From Marsupella aquatica (taxonomy: Eukaryota; Marchantiophyta), in the NCBI GenBank assembly GCA_973895155.1, contig OZ316891.1, positions 1,488,001 through 1,552,000 of the forward strand: 64,000 bases of DNA, in the 5' to 3' direction. Every line of letters starts with the position of its first letter. Position 1 is the first letter of the stretch. This document shows, piece by piece, positions 9,959-20,482 of the stretch. Below the pieces are notes generated by a model. It was not told where the DNA came from. It saw only the letters and a list, made by a program, of their open reading frames with translations, and made no database searches. Made by a program: the position numbers and the translations under genes.

Positions 9959-12900
9959 ATGCACCCTGGTCACCACCCTCCCCAAACCCAGCCCAGGGCA
10001 CAGGCACTGCCTTTGCATCATCCCACAAGGATATCACGCCATGATAATAAGCTTTGGCAGCGTGAAAGGTTACGAACCAGACTTTCAGGAGCCAGTAGGA
10101 TGAGATGTCCTTGTGCAATCTGCCAAGGATCCCGTACCAGGGGTCTGAATGAGGTTTGGCGGCATATCGCGGTTCATGGAAGAGATCCACGACATCGAGT
10201 TTGGAATGATCCTGCAGAGGAAGATTCTTCCGACGAGGAGTGGAGGTTAGAATTTGATGCTGCCAATGCTGCAAGACGGGCAAGTGAGGTTCTGCCTCGT
10301 GCATTTGAAAATGTTGTAGCTGGTCTCTGTGGGTTGTCAGCTCTCCAACGGGATGGTGCTCAGGCAGCACCACGTGACGAAGGAATTCATGTGGAAGAGA
10401 TGGTGAGAGACATCTTCCAAGACTTGGATGCATTTCATGATGGGCTGGACAATGAAGAGGATACGGCTGCAGATGCAAGTGTGCCCCCTGTCGAAGTGCC
10501 TCTTGATGAGTTTGAGATAGGGCAGGAAACCCCTGGGCATGATGGGATGTTTGGCTCTCCACTACAAATACAGGAAGGCAGGAAGTCTTTGTACCCCGGT
10601 AGCAAATGTTCTAAACTGGGATTTTTCATCATGTTCCTGAACATTTGCGGCAACCACAATGTCCCCAACGTTTTGGTTTCTGAGTTGTTGGCATTCTTGC
10701 GAACAACTGTGCTACTAGATGGTAATATTTTGCCCAAGAACATGTACGAGGCAAAAAGATGCATATCTAATCTTGGATTGAACTATGATTCGATCCATGC
10801 CTGTCCTGATGGGCATGTTCTTTTCAGAAAGGAGTATAAAGAATCGTTGACATGCCCTAAGTGTGGGAAGCACAGGTATCGGAACTCAGGAGTATAAAGA
10901 ATCGTTGACATGCCCTAAGTGTGGGAAGCACAGGTATCGGAACTCAGGAAAGTCTATGGTTCCCGCCAAGGTACTTCGTCATTTTCCACTCATTCCCAGA
11001 CTTCAGCGGATGTTCAGAAGCCGTGCCATCTCGGAGATGATGACTTGGGCAACTGACAAGAAAAGTGATGATGGGCTACAACGACATGCTGCAGATTCAA
11101 GGCAATGGAAACTCATAGATGAGATGTATCCCGAATTTGCTGCTGAGCCAAGGAATGTCAGACTTGGGCTGTCATTGGATGGGGTAAACCCATTTGGAGA
11201 CAAGAACAACAAATTTTCGTGCTGGCCTGTAACTATTTTGAATTATAACCTTCCTCCTTGGATGACTACAAAGCGATTTTTTGTTTTGATGGTCCTACTG
11301 ATACCAGGGCCAGACAGTGCTGTATCTGCCAACATAGATGTGTTTCTGGCTCCCCTAGTGGAGGAATTGAGAAAGCTTTGGGAGGAAGGAGTTCTCACAT
11401 ATGATGTCCTACAGAGGCTTGGGAGGTTAAACCCATTCATCCTTAGAGCCATTGTCATTCTGACTATAGCTGACTACCCAGCCCATGGGATGATATCAGA
11501 CCAAACAACAAAAGGATATTGTGCTTGTACTATCTGTGGGCGCAATGTCACGAGTGAGTACTGCAGAGCCCTGCAGAAAGTGATATACATGGGCCATCGT
11601 CATTTTCTGAAGGCAGATCACCCTTACAGAGAAAGACAGGCACTGATTGCACACTTTGGCAATGAGATTGAGCAACGTGGACCCCCGGCACGAGTGACCA
11701 AAGAGGAGATCAGGCAGTGGGGAGCACTGAGGGATGACTATATCAAACGAGGGGGCAGGGAAGATGGAGTGAGTGATCCAATAAAGCGATATGGTGTAAA
11801 AAGACTGAGCATATTGGACTTGGAGCTCAAGTACTGGAGGGTAAGCCTCTTGGAGTTGATGCTAATTGGGATACATGTTTTGGTTCAGAGCATGCATTCA
11901 TTTCGAAGAGAGAGACTAAACTTGAGGCATTTCCTGACGCTTTTGCATTGCAACGATGCAGGAGTTTGAGCCAAGCAAACATAACATTGATGTTATGCAC
12001 ATTGAAAAGAATATTTGTGAGAGTCTACTCAGATTCTTGTGTGGAGAGAAAGACACTGGTTCAGTGAAATTGGATCTTGAACAGAGGGGAATGAAACCCC
12101 ATCTTTGGTTGAGGCCACATGCCCACAGAGCTGATGTGCTCTTGAAGTACCAAGCACCCTATGTTCTGACAGACACAGAGTGGGAACTATTTGTGCAGAG
12201 GTTGAGTTCTTTGAAGGTTCCTTCAAACTATGGCAGTGCTTTCAAGAAACATATCATGACTAGAAAGCTTGGTAGTATGAAAAGCCATGACTACCATATG
12301 TTGATGCAACAGGTGTTGCCTTTATGCCTGAGGGGCCTGTTGCAGAAGCCTGTTCGTACTGTGATCATGCGACTCAGTGATGTGTTTCGTCGTATTTGTG
12401 TGAAGGTTTGGGATGAAACACACTTCCCACAACTGACAGAAGATGTCGCTCAGGTGCTGTGTGACCTGGAGATTTATTTTCCTCCCGCATTTTTTGATGT
12501 CATGACCCACCTACTTGTCCATGTTGTGGAAGAGCTACACCAATTTGGGCCTGTGAGTGCTCGTTGGTTGTACCCTTTGGAACGGTACATGAAGCTACTC
12601 AAAGGTCACGTGAGAACATATTACAAACCTAAAGCAAGCATGGCTAAAGGTTACATCAAGGATGAGACTCTGGGATTTCTGACCGAATACATAGCACAAT
12701 ATGAGCATGTGAAGACCAGGGTGTGGAATTCTGATGAGGAGGAAGGGGTGATAGGTGAAGTACTGGAAGGGGCTGCAACCACAAAGAACCTGACCATATC
12801 TATGAGAGACTTGGCACATGACTTTGTATTGCACAACACTGTGGTGATGGAACCCTGGATACAGTGAGTGCATACATGTGCTATAATCCAGTTCATGAGC

Positions 12901-13635
12901 TTAAATGTTGTGTTCGTGTGGTTTTCTCCTTTAGCCTGTTCATGTTTACCCAAGCTAATGCTGTGTGGTTGTTCGTTCAGGGAGTATGAGTCATTGAAGG
13001 CAGCCCATCCCACTGCAGGAACAACTTTTCCAGGTTTCATGGAGTGGATCAGAGTGGCAATTAGAGAGCATCACGAGACCCACCCAGACATGGATGCAGA
13101 TGTTTACCTACTGTCTAATGCCCCTAGCCTGAAAGTGAAGACTTACAAACGGATGAGAGCATATGGGAATCACTTTCGAGTGAAGGATGGTGACAGTGCC
13201 TACAGGGTGACGAATGACTGCGGGCTCATCACTGTATTTGAGCAACAGAGCCACAATCACGACAGGGCCTGGATGGAGATGGGATATGTGGGAGAATTAG
13301 TTGACATATGGGCTCTGGACTATGGGGCGGTGTCCAGTCCTGTGATTCTTATGAAAGGTTCATGGGTGCGGCAGGATTGGCTTGGTAACAGGGCTACCAT
13401 GAAGAGAGACAACGACGGTTTCTTGCTGGCCAATTTCAGAGGGAAATTGCCCGAATGGTCTGAGCCATTTGTGTTTCGTAGTCAGGTGGAGCAAGCTTTC
13501 TTCCTGGATGTGGAAGACTCCCCAGGTTGGCGTGTAGTGTGTCATAAACAGGCCAGGCAACGTCGGATGGAAGGATCAAACCTTGAGTTTCATTTACACT
13601 CTCATAGTGCCTTTGATCATCGGCGTTCAGACTAA
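9959..13635 (+). pseudogene. CACTA transposase, tnp2 family (TNPD-like), frameshifted by a tandem duplication
   Basis: Three exons: 9959-11840, 11962-12863 and 12981-13635, with introns GTAAGC...TGCAG and GTGAGT...TTCAG. An N-terminal zinc-finger-like motif is CPCAICQG...HIAVHG. The tnp2 core includes CPKCGKHRYR, LGLSLDGVNPFGDK (first catalytic Asp region), IADYPAHGMISDQ, CTICGR and DVMHIEKNICE. A DUF4218-like part lies near LVHVVEELHQFGPV, and a DUF4216-like part around WALDYGAV. A 58-bp tandem duplication (10833-10948) shifts the frame in exon 1, giving a stop at 10895-10897. Without one copy the three exons sum to 1127 codons in phase. The enzyme cuts and joins CACTA ends. Apart from the duplication it looks whole, so inactivation is recent or an assembly artefact. 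Confidence 0.9.
10833..10948 (+). repeat. Exact 58-bp tandem duplication inside tnp2
   Basis: Copies 10833-10890 and 10891-10948 are identical and start agtataaagaatcg. 58 is not a multiple of three, so the duplication breaks the transposase frame. Perfect identity means a very recent event or a sequencing/assembly error. Confidence 0.97.
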
Positions 13636-13902
13636 GTGCCTGTAGTTCATGATAGCGGGGACTTCATTCCTGTGACAAGGGTAGATGCATTTGCTAAAGG
13701 AGGCGAATTCAAAGATGCAGATGCCAACAGTGTGCCTGTGCCATGAGTAATGTGAATTGTTTGCATGGACATTAGTGAGGGGAAGGATGTGTAATAAAGT
13801 AATTCTAATGCAACACAGATGTATGGATGGATGCCTGGTGATTGTGGTTGCATTGTGTTATACGGGGTGATCATAGATGACATGTTTTTGTGGTCCAGTA
13901 GG

Positions 13903-16900
13903 ATGGAACAGAGTGACACAGAGATGTGTGAGTATGAAAGGAAAGCTATGGAACACCGAGCATACGTGAAAGCCAAAATCGCAGAACTGGATCTGGAAAA
14001 GGATGTGGCTGAATTGTAAGGGAACGATTCTCAACTACACCCCTCCGCTGAGTTTGTGTGACATGAATAGTTCAATGTGGCACTGAAATTGTGACTATAT
14101 TCTCATATTGGAATGTCGTAGAGCCACAGCATTTTCAAAGAAACAAAAGGAGTACCCAAGAAGGGTGACCAGCACTATCTCTGGGCCTGTGCGTCGGAGT
14201 GACAGGTTGAGCAAGAAGGTCGTACCTACAATGGCAGAATGTGGAGATGACATTGATGCTGCACAGGTGGGTGCAGACACTAGACAAGAAGATGCAGATG
14301 ATGAGTATTTTCCAGAGGAAATGGATGAGGATGGGGGTTATGAAGATGAATACATTGCAGAGCAGCCCCAAAAGAAACAGGTAAGTAGTTTTCCCAACAA
14401 GGTTTTGAGTTAAAAACTCTTGTTTAGAGGTTTCATATGTTCAGTACTACACATATGTACCTTGCTTAGTTCCTGACATTGTAATTGGTGATGTGATGCA
14501 GCGTCCTGCCAGTTCTGTTTTGCCTTCGAAGCCTGTGCATGCACCATACCAGCAGGGGGGGCTGACCTCTGATCAAGGTTGGCAAGGTGGTAGTAGTGGT
14601 AGATCCCAGGCTGGTGCCCAATACTATGGCAGGGGGCAAGCTCTAGGTTATGCCCGTGGTAGAGGCTGAGCAGGTCCAAACCCACAATCTCGTGGGTATG
14701 GACGTCCACCTCAACCATGGGGATGTGAGTATATATCTATATGCTAGTTCTTTGTGAAGGCATGGCACTCCTGAATTTCAGACTGCATATCAATTTTTGA
14801 CATTGTTTGGTATGTATTGGATTCAGACAACATGAAATTCTGTCCACCTGCCATTGCATGCAGATTCTGCCCAACCTGATTGGGCAAATGCTAGTAATGA
14901 TCAGTTCCAATGTCCACAAGGACAGACATGGGTTGAACCAGGTTGGGAGGATGGTGGTGGGTCGTGGAATGAACAAGGTTGGGAAGGTGGTGAAGGTAAT
15001 TGGCAGGGATATCAAAATACAATACCTACAAACGCTGGAAGAGGGGCAGGTAATGTCTGATCTTGTCAGCAATGGAAGAACTCATTATATCTGGAGTCCA
15101 TTCACGTGGGGGGGGACTCTGCACATGTATAATGATAGAAAATGTATGTGTGCAGGTTGGACAATCGAACCATCGACTCAAGTATTCACTAATGCCCCTA
15201 TGCAGATGCAGCACGGAAGGGGGACAGGTATGTTGGTGAATGTTCAGTTGTTTTCCTACAGTTTGTACTTAGTTTTCAGTACATATGTTTGCACACACAT
15301 ACCTAGAAAGTGACATCATCCGGCCCCTGTACTAGGCTGGACAGGTGGTCCAAGGTCGCAACAATTTCAGAGTGCAGTCCTTGCACATGCATCTACAGGC
15401 AGAGCTACAGGTATGTATGTTTGAAGAATTTTTCTTGAAGTGAAGCATTGAATGTTGCCGTCATCCATTCTGCTATATGTAGTTCTCAAGCATGAATGGC
15501 ATTGTATTTTCCCAGGTGGCTTCAGAACCCCAGGTAGGGTGAATGAAGGGGTGGCCAATACAACGCCCAGTACTACCGAGAGAAGTGCACGAGGGGAGGT
15601 GACAAAGAAAGGGAACGTAAAGTTGAATGAGAGACAATGGGTGGATGCTGAGTGTCCTCGCAAGAACCGATGGCATGCTGATTTGAAAGCTGAAGTATTG
15701 CGTTGGTTAGATGTGAGTGTTATTAATTTTAAAAAACAGCATCCAAAAGATTGGAAGATTGTATGTGAAAATGTTGCTGCCAAATGGAATTATGTGGGCA
15801 GTGATGATGGCGTGGACATAGGTTGCCTAGAGAGTACAGCAGGTAAAATCATCAAGCAAGAGAGGTGGAGAATGCATAAGGCTTGGAAGGAAGGTGGGGA
15901 GAAGCCAGATATGCCTCCACCAGCCAGTTGTGATGATAAAGTGTGGGCAAGGTTAGTAGCTTATTTTGTAACAGATGCTTCAAAAAAGAAGAGTTCACAG
16001 ATGACCGAGGCCAGGTTGAGTGTTCAGAACCCTAATCTGACAGGAAGGACCGGCACTGCACCGACAGCTAAACGTTTGGTAAGAATGAATGGCCTAGCTA
16101 AGTAATTTATGCTACACTATGTACTGTTTTTTAGTGTAAACCCATACATGTAAACTTTGTTTTTAAGTGTACGTTCCTTGAATATTGATCGATAACTTGT
16201 GTTTGCCATGCATGTGCAGAAAGCCCAATTGGGGCAAAGCCCTTCAAAAGAAGAGTTGAGGGCTGAAATTGTGAACACCCAGGCTCAAGAGGGTGCATCT
16301 GAATCCTCCAAGCATGTAAGTTATATGAGTTCTGATTGGTAATTGAATGACCTACGTTGAATTTCAGGTGTACACTGTATATAACATTGATTGTGCATAT
16401 ATTGCCCAACATTTCATATGGAGTGATTGAACCTATACCCCTGTGTCATGTAGGGAGGTGGATCTTCACTTACAGAGATAAGTGGTCGTTTGAAGGCTGT
16501 CGAAACATGTCTTCCAGAGATCAATGAACGTTTGAATTCATTGACTGACTTGTTCCATGTGAACTTCAAGACATTAATGGAAGCTGTTGTGTCGGTGAGA
16601 GATAAAATTGATTCCAATTCTGCAGGAGTTCCACCATCACCACTTGAGGTGGCAAAGTCGATGCACTCTTCTGGCATGGCAACGACATGTAGGCTTGAAG
16701 GTAAGGCCTTTACAACTGTGTGGGATATGATTATTAAATGTATAGTTTGAATTGACATTGTTTGTTGAATGTGTTATTTTTAGTAACATATATTGTGGTT
16801 GTTGTGTCCATAGAGAATAAGACAGGTGCTACAGAGAAGAAGTATGAGAACCTGGCAAATACTCGCTATAATTTAGAGGCAACAAAGTTGCAGTCTGTAC

Positions 16901-17610
16901 AAGCAACTTGTTTGACAGAGGGCAGTCAACCATGTTTGGATGAGGATGACATTGGCAAGGGAGTGGATGATATCAATGTTGGGGCAAATGAGGATATCAG
17001 CAAGCATGACAATGATACCATTGAGCCAGATTCATGCTATGTAGATCTTGACTCCATTGCAGAGATAAATGATTTGCAGAATGTATCATTCTCAATGACA
17101 GGTGTGCCTCTTGTTGAGATAAATCCAACCAAAGAGTTAGTTGGTATGACACTCCCAGGTGATGAACCTGCTACTGTGACAGTCCTAACAGAGGAACCTA
17201 CTGAGCCTAGCTTCACTACTGTGAAGAGAGGAAGCATGCGCACACGAAGCAAGTCTGCTGGTGGGAGCAGAGCCATGTCAAAGGTTTCATACAAACCTCC
17301 AAGAACGGTGCTGGCAGAAAGATCTAAGGTGGAAGTGGGGAAAGCACCTAATGCTGAGGGACAAAGTGGCTTGTTAGCTCTTGATGAGAGTGGAACACGA
17401 GTAGGATTTGGCAGAGTGCAGGTTGGTTCCACAACGTTCCATGGCAAGAGGATTCCCCCAGGTTATTCAGTAGTGTTAGTCACATTACTAGTGAAACCTA
17501 AAGCTGTCCTTCCCATTCCAAACACAAATGATGATCCTCCTCAAAAGACACTTGGAGATGCTGCAGGTTCTTTGGTATTATGGCCAAGCAAGTTCATAGA
17601 GGATCCATAA
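13903..17610 (+). pseudogene. CACTA TNPA-like gene (Transposase_24-type region, GW-rich N-terminal half), one in-frame stop
   Basis: Ten exons with matching phases: 13903-14015, 14122-14380, 14502-14724, 14864-15049, 15156-15227, 15336-15410, 15516-16078, 16220-16315, 16454-16700 and 16814-17610 (stop TAA). They sum to 877 codons. The start ATG follows gtggtccag. Residues from exon 3 to exon 6 are Gly/Gln-rich with GW, WG and RG motifs. Exon 7 has a Transposase_24 (Ptta/En/Spm) pattern: ADLKAEVLRWLDVSV, WARLVAYFVTDASKKKS, then SVQNPNLTGRTGTAPTAKR. The C-terminal exons are acidic and low in complexity. A TGA at 14667-14669 in exon 3 interrupts the frame. TNPA-type proteins bind subterminal repeats and assist the tnp2 product. 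The gene is 0.27 kb downstream of tnp2 on the same strand. Confidence 0.8.
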
Positions 17611-18080
17611 CAATGTCATGCCATTATTTGTTTGTAGTGTGAGTCATGTTATGTAGATTTTAGATGTCAAGAAGCAATACAAGAATCATGTCCTCTTGGA
17701 GATTCATAGTATCATGCATGTGCTTTCAGTTATCTCATCCTGCAGTCATCAATTATGAGTTCCTGTTTTGTCTGAATTACATTGATCACATTGTAAACTA
17801 TTCCATTGGAATTCAAATGATCTTCATTTTTTAGCAAGATTGTGATTGTGTTTAATTCTTATGAATGTTTTATGTAGGATCTGCTTATATGATGCTTTGT
17901 TTCATGTGGATGTCATTCATGCTATGTTCATTTCTTGTATTCAATGTGTTATATTTCTAAAGTTAGAACATCAGGTTTCTATGTATTGTAATGTCGAGTG
18001 CTCTCTCTCCTTATGAACTGTCCCTCTGTGTTCATTAGTCATGGTTATAACTTGCATGTGAACCTTATTAGTTATAAACA
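17611..18080. other. CACTA right interior, no gene
   Basis: AT-rich 3' flank of the TNPA-like gene. No coding signal. Confidence 0.4.
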
Positions 18081-18084
18081 TGAG

Positions 18085-18440
18085 TATATAGAGTCCCAAA
18101 TGGTTCTGTTGTGTGACGCGGGCCAGGGTCTCCATTGGTCTCTCCTGTGACACTAAATGGTCACACGCTAGTCGTTGTTGAATGCGGGTAAGTCATGCAT
18201 GTGACTTACGATGTGACTCGCTGAAGTCATATTGCAGTCACGTCGAAACAAGGCTAGACTCCACAATAAAGTCACAGATCAGTCACAAATGGGTATCAAG
18301 CAAGTTGCAAAGCCCAGTATCAATAGTGACTACCATTTTTTGGTCTCAACTTTTGCAACTCCAAGGGTCACAGCGTGGGTCAAGTCACGTTGAGTCACAA
18401 TGAAGTCACATGAGCCAAAATGAGTCACATATTGCGGTCT
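18085..18440. repeat. CACTA right subterminal repeats (GTCAC/GTGAC words)
   Basis: More than a dozen gtcaca / agtcac / gtgact words in both orientations are packed into about 350 bp (for example ggtcacacgc, aagtcatgcatgtgactta, agtcacagatcagtcac, gagtcacaatgaagtcaca). CACTA elements carry such subterminal arrays as binding sites for the TNPA protein, so these are the likely sites for the product of 13903-17610. Confidence 0.75.
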
Positions 18441-18454
18441 CAGTTCACCTCGGA

Positions 18455-18465
18455 TTCTTCTAGTG
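18455..18465 (+). repeat. CACTA right terminal inverted repeat
   Basis: TTCTTCTAGTG, the exact inverse of 1294-1304, followed by the target duplication TAC at 18466-18468. Confidence 0.93.
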
Positions 18466-18468
18466 TAC

Positions 18469-18809
18469 AAAGGGTGGTTGACGAGCTCCATTTTGTCCTT
18501 CGCCCATATATGGGCCAACAGCAAGATTCCCAACCCTATGATGGGTAATGAAAATAACTAACTGCAAAGGCTTGATGTTGGGGCAGGAAGTCAGAAGGCT
18601 CATTCTTCAGAATGGTTGGGACTCACAGTCCTTCGACTTGCCATGCACAAGTCATGTTTGACACAGAAATTCTAACACAACAGGTATCACAGAGACAGGT
18701 TAGTTAGCAATTGGAGCAAGCTAGGCAGACCACAATTGGTGGGACTATTCTTTGCCCAATTCCGAAAGGTTGAAGCATAGAGTTTTGGTTGGGAAGGCTA
18801 GGATGATCT
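18469..18809 (+). pseudogene. LINE relic, middle piece between the CACTA and LTR insertions
   Basis: Read in frame from the pre-CACTA piece it continues as QRVVDELHFVLRPYMGQ to a stop near 18540. The remainder is probably LINE 3' untranslated sequence. It ends at GATCT, where the LTR element starts, and resumes at GATCC (26184). Confidence 0.5.
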
Positions 18810-18977
18810 TGTTATGAGGTAACTAGTCCTAGACCAGACTAGGAGGTTACCTTTACCATGGTTACCTCAAGACACTATATATACACCCGGTTGATCCCCA
18901 ACCGAGTGATTCATTCATTCATACATTCATTCAATCTCTCTCCCTCTCCAACTATGTATGAATCCTATATCACAACA
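18810..18977 (+). repeat. 5' LTR of the non-autonomous element
   Basis: TGTTATGAGG...ATCACAACA, 168 bp. It contains actatatatacaccc, a TATA-box-like sequence at about 18875, followed by an attcattcattcat microsatellite. It pairs with 26016-26183. Confidence 0.95.
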
Positions 18978-18995
18978 CGTTATCAGCACGACTCT
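18978..18995 (+). other. Primer-binding-site-like sequence
   Basis: cgttatcagcacgactct lies directly after the 5' LTR. Its position fits a tRNA primer-binding site of the ttatcagcacga class seen in some plant retroelements. The matching tRNA was not determined. Confidence 0.6.
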
Positions 18996-20083
18996 CGGAG
19001 GCTGAGCACTTGAATTTTTTTTAGGGATTCGACAAGTGACAAAAATTAGACACTTGAGGGAATCCCAAGACAAAATCCCTTCAAGGAAACCTTCATTTGA
19101 GAGTCCATGTCAACCTGGCGTTGGAAATTGATGGAGTATCCTCTAAGAGAAACTGACTCCCAAGAAATTAGAAGAAACAAAATCAGAAGGAGAGGCTGAT
19201 CAGACAAAGAGTTGAACCAATGGATTGACCCTTATGGGATCATTAATAAAAGCTTTAGAGGAATTGAGTCTGAAATGCAAGATTGAAAGTACGAAGCATG
19301 ATTTATGGAAGGAGGAGAAGAAACACTGTAGCGCAAAGTCCATAGAGAAACCAGGATAAAGCTTGGGCTGGAGTCAATCAATCCAATCAAAGAGACCTGA
19401 TTGAATAGAGGCAGAGCACAATCTACAAAATTTCAATCAAGGTGAGATCTGAAAAGGCACCACACCCTATAGAGAACGAATGTTGCATTAGGGCTCAACA
19501 ACCGGAGGGTGAAAAGGACTAAAGGAAATTTGAGGGATGGAAACCTCATGAGAAGACAACATAGTGATCACGGACGCAACCGCGAAGCCATGCAAAAGGG
19601 GGAGAATCGATGCACAAGCCCAAAACGGCAAAATTTGGACCAGGCTTTTCGAGAAACCATCGACAAAACTTGATAAGTGCAAAACCCCCATACTTGCAAC
19701 TCATTATAAAGAGTATTTTTACTTACAAAAGAATGAGATCACTTAAAGCATCTTTTTCAAAGCTTTTAAATCACTTTAAGATACATGTGTCATCCTTAAC
19801 ATAAACCTAAATCACAAGCTTACACTCTCATTTTACAAATGTGAATACTGTGCCTTTACACAACACATTGAATACATATAACATGGTTATTACACCATTA
19901 AAATCACTTTCCACCATAGGGGGAGGAAAGCACATTGTACCCACAACTATCTCCCACCTCCAAATGTCATTTTGGTTCATTCACCTTCTAGTACCATTTG
20001 AACTTATACACCTTCTGGTATCATTTGATCTCATAAGATCCAAACGGACTCAGATAAGGGACTTTCTATGACTAACAAAGGTA

Positions 20084-20480
20084 TGTAGAGGTTAACTCAG
20101 TCTTGGGTTGAACTATGGTTAGTATGTTAACTAGGGTTAGAGTAAACCCTAGTTGAAGAGTTGGTCCTTATCTCTTTAACTTCTATGTGGTGTGAGAACA
20201 CACAAGAGAGTTCTCAAGAGAGAACACAGTGATATATATAGCATGAGATGAGAGCTTGAAGAGATGGGAGCTATGGTGATGCTTGAGTAGACACATAACT
20301 GTTAATAAAGCTTGGTCTTCCCGTGGACATAGCCAACCTTGAGGCAAACCACGTAACTATTGAACACGTGTATGTTTGGAGTGTATTTCCTGATCTGATT
20401 TCTCCCCACAAGGTAAAGGTAGAGATGATTTGATAATGGGCAAAGCCCCTAATCTCATCTATACATGAGTTAATGAGGAG
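20084..20480 (+). repeat. 5' LTR of copia element (truncated)
   Basis: About 397 bp matching 22888-23926 without its insert. It ends at gttaatgaggag, where the 3' LTR continues with ttaatatgggc. The breakpoint shares a short gag with the integrase sequence. Confidence 0.9.
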
Positions 20481-20482
20481 CT

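Larger units (their letters stand above)
1294..18465 (+). mobile_element. CACTA (En/Spm-type) DNA transposon, 17.2 kb, with captured genes
   Basis: The left end begins CACTAGAAGAA and the right end finishes TTCTTCTAGTG, a perfect 11-bp terminal inverted repeat. Further in, both ends share TGAGACC and TGTGACT in matching order. The element is flanked by TAC at 1291-1293 and TAC at 18466-18468, the 3-bp target duplication expected for the superfamily. It carries a tnp2-family transposase gene (9959-13635) and a TNPA-like gene with a Transposase_24-type region (13903-17610). The left 8.5 kb is cargo: an eL20 fragment, an EDM2-like PHD module and a tandem-BRCT gene. It lies inside a LINE relic. 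Both transposase genes contain one disabling lesion each, so this copy is probably non-autonomous now unless the lesions are assembly errors. Confidence 0.93.

Noticed and set aside
13636-13746. Read-through of the tnp2 stop (TAA at 13633) into a further 36 open codons
   Set aside because: The extra codons end at a nearby stop and lack a recognised domain; the first stop is a plausible natural end.
14667-14669. In-frame TGA read as selenocysteine in the TNPA-like gene
   Set aside because: Land plants lack selenocysteine insertion, and a simple nonsense mutation in a transposon gene is far more likely.
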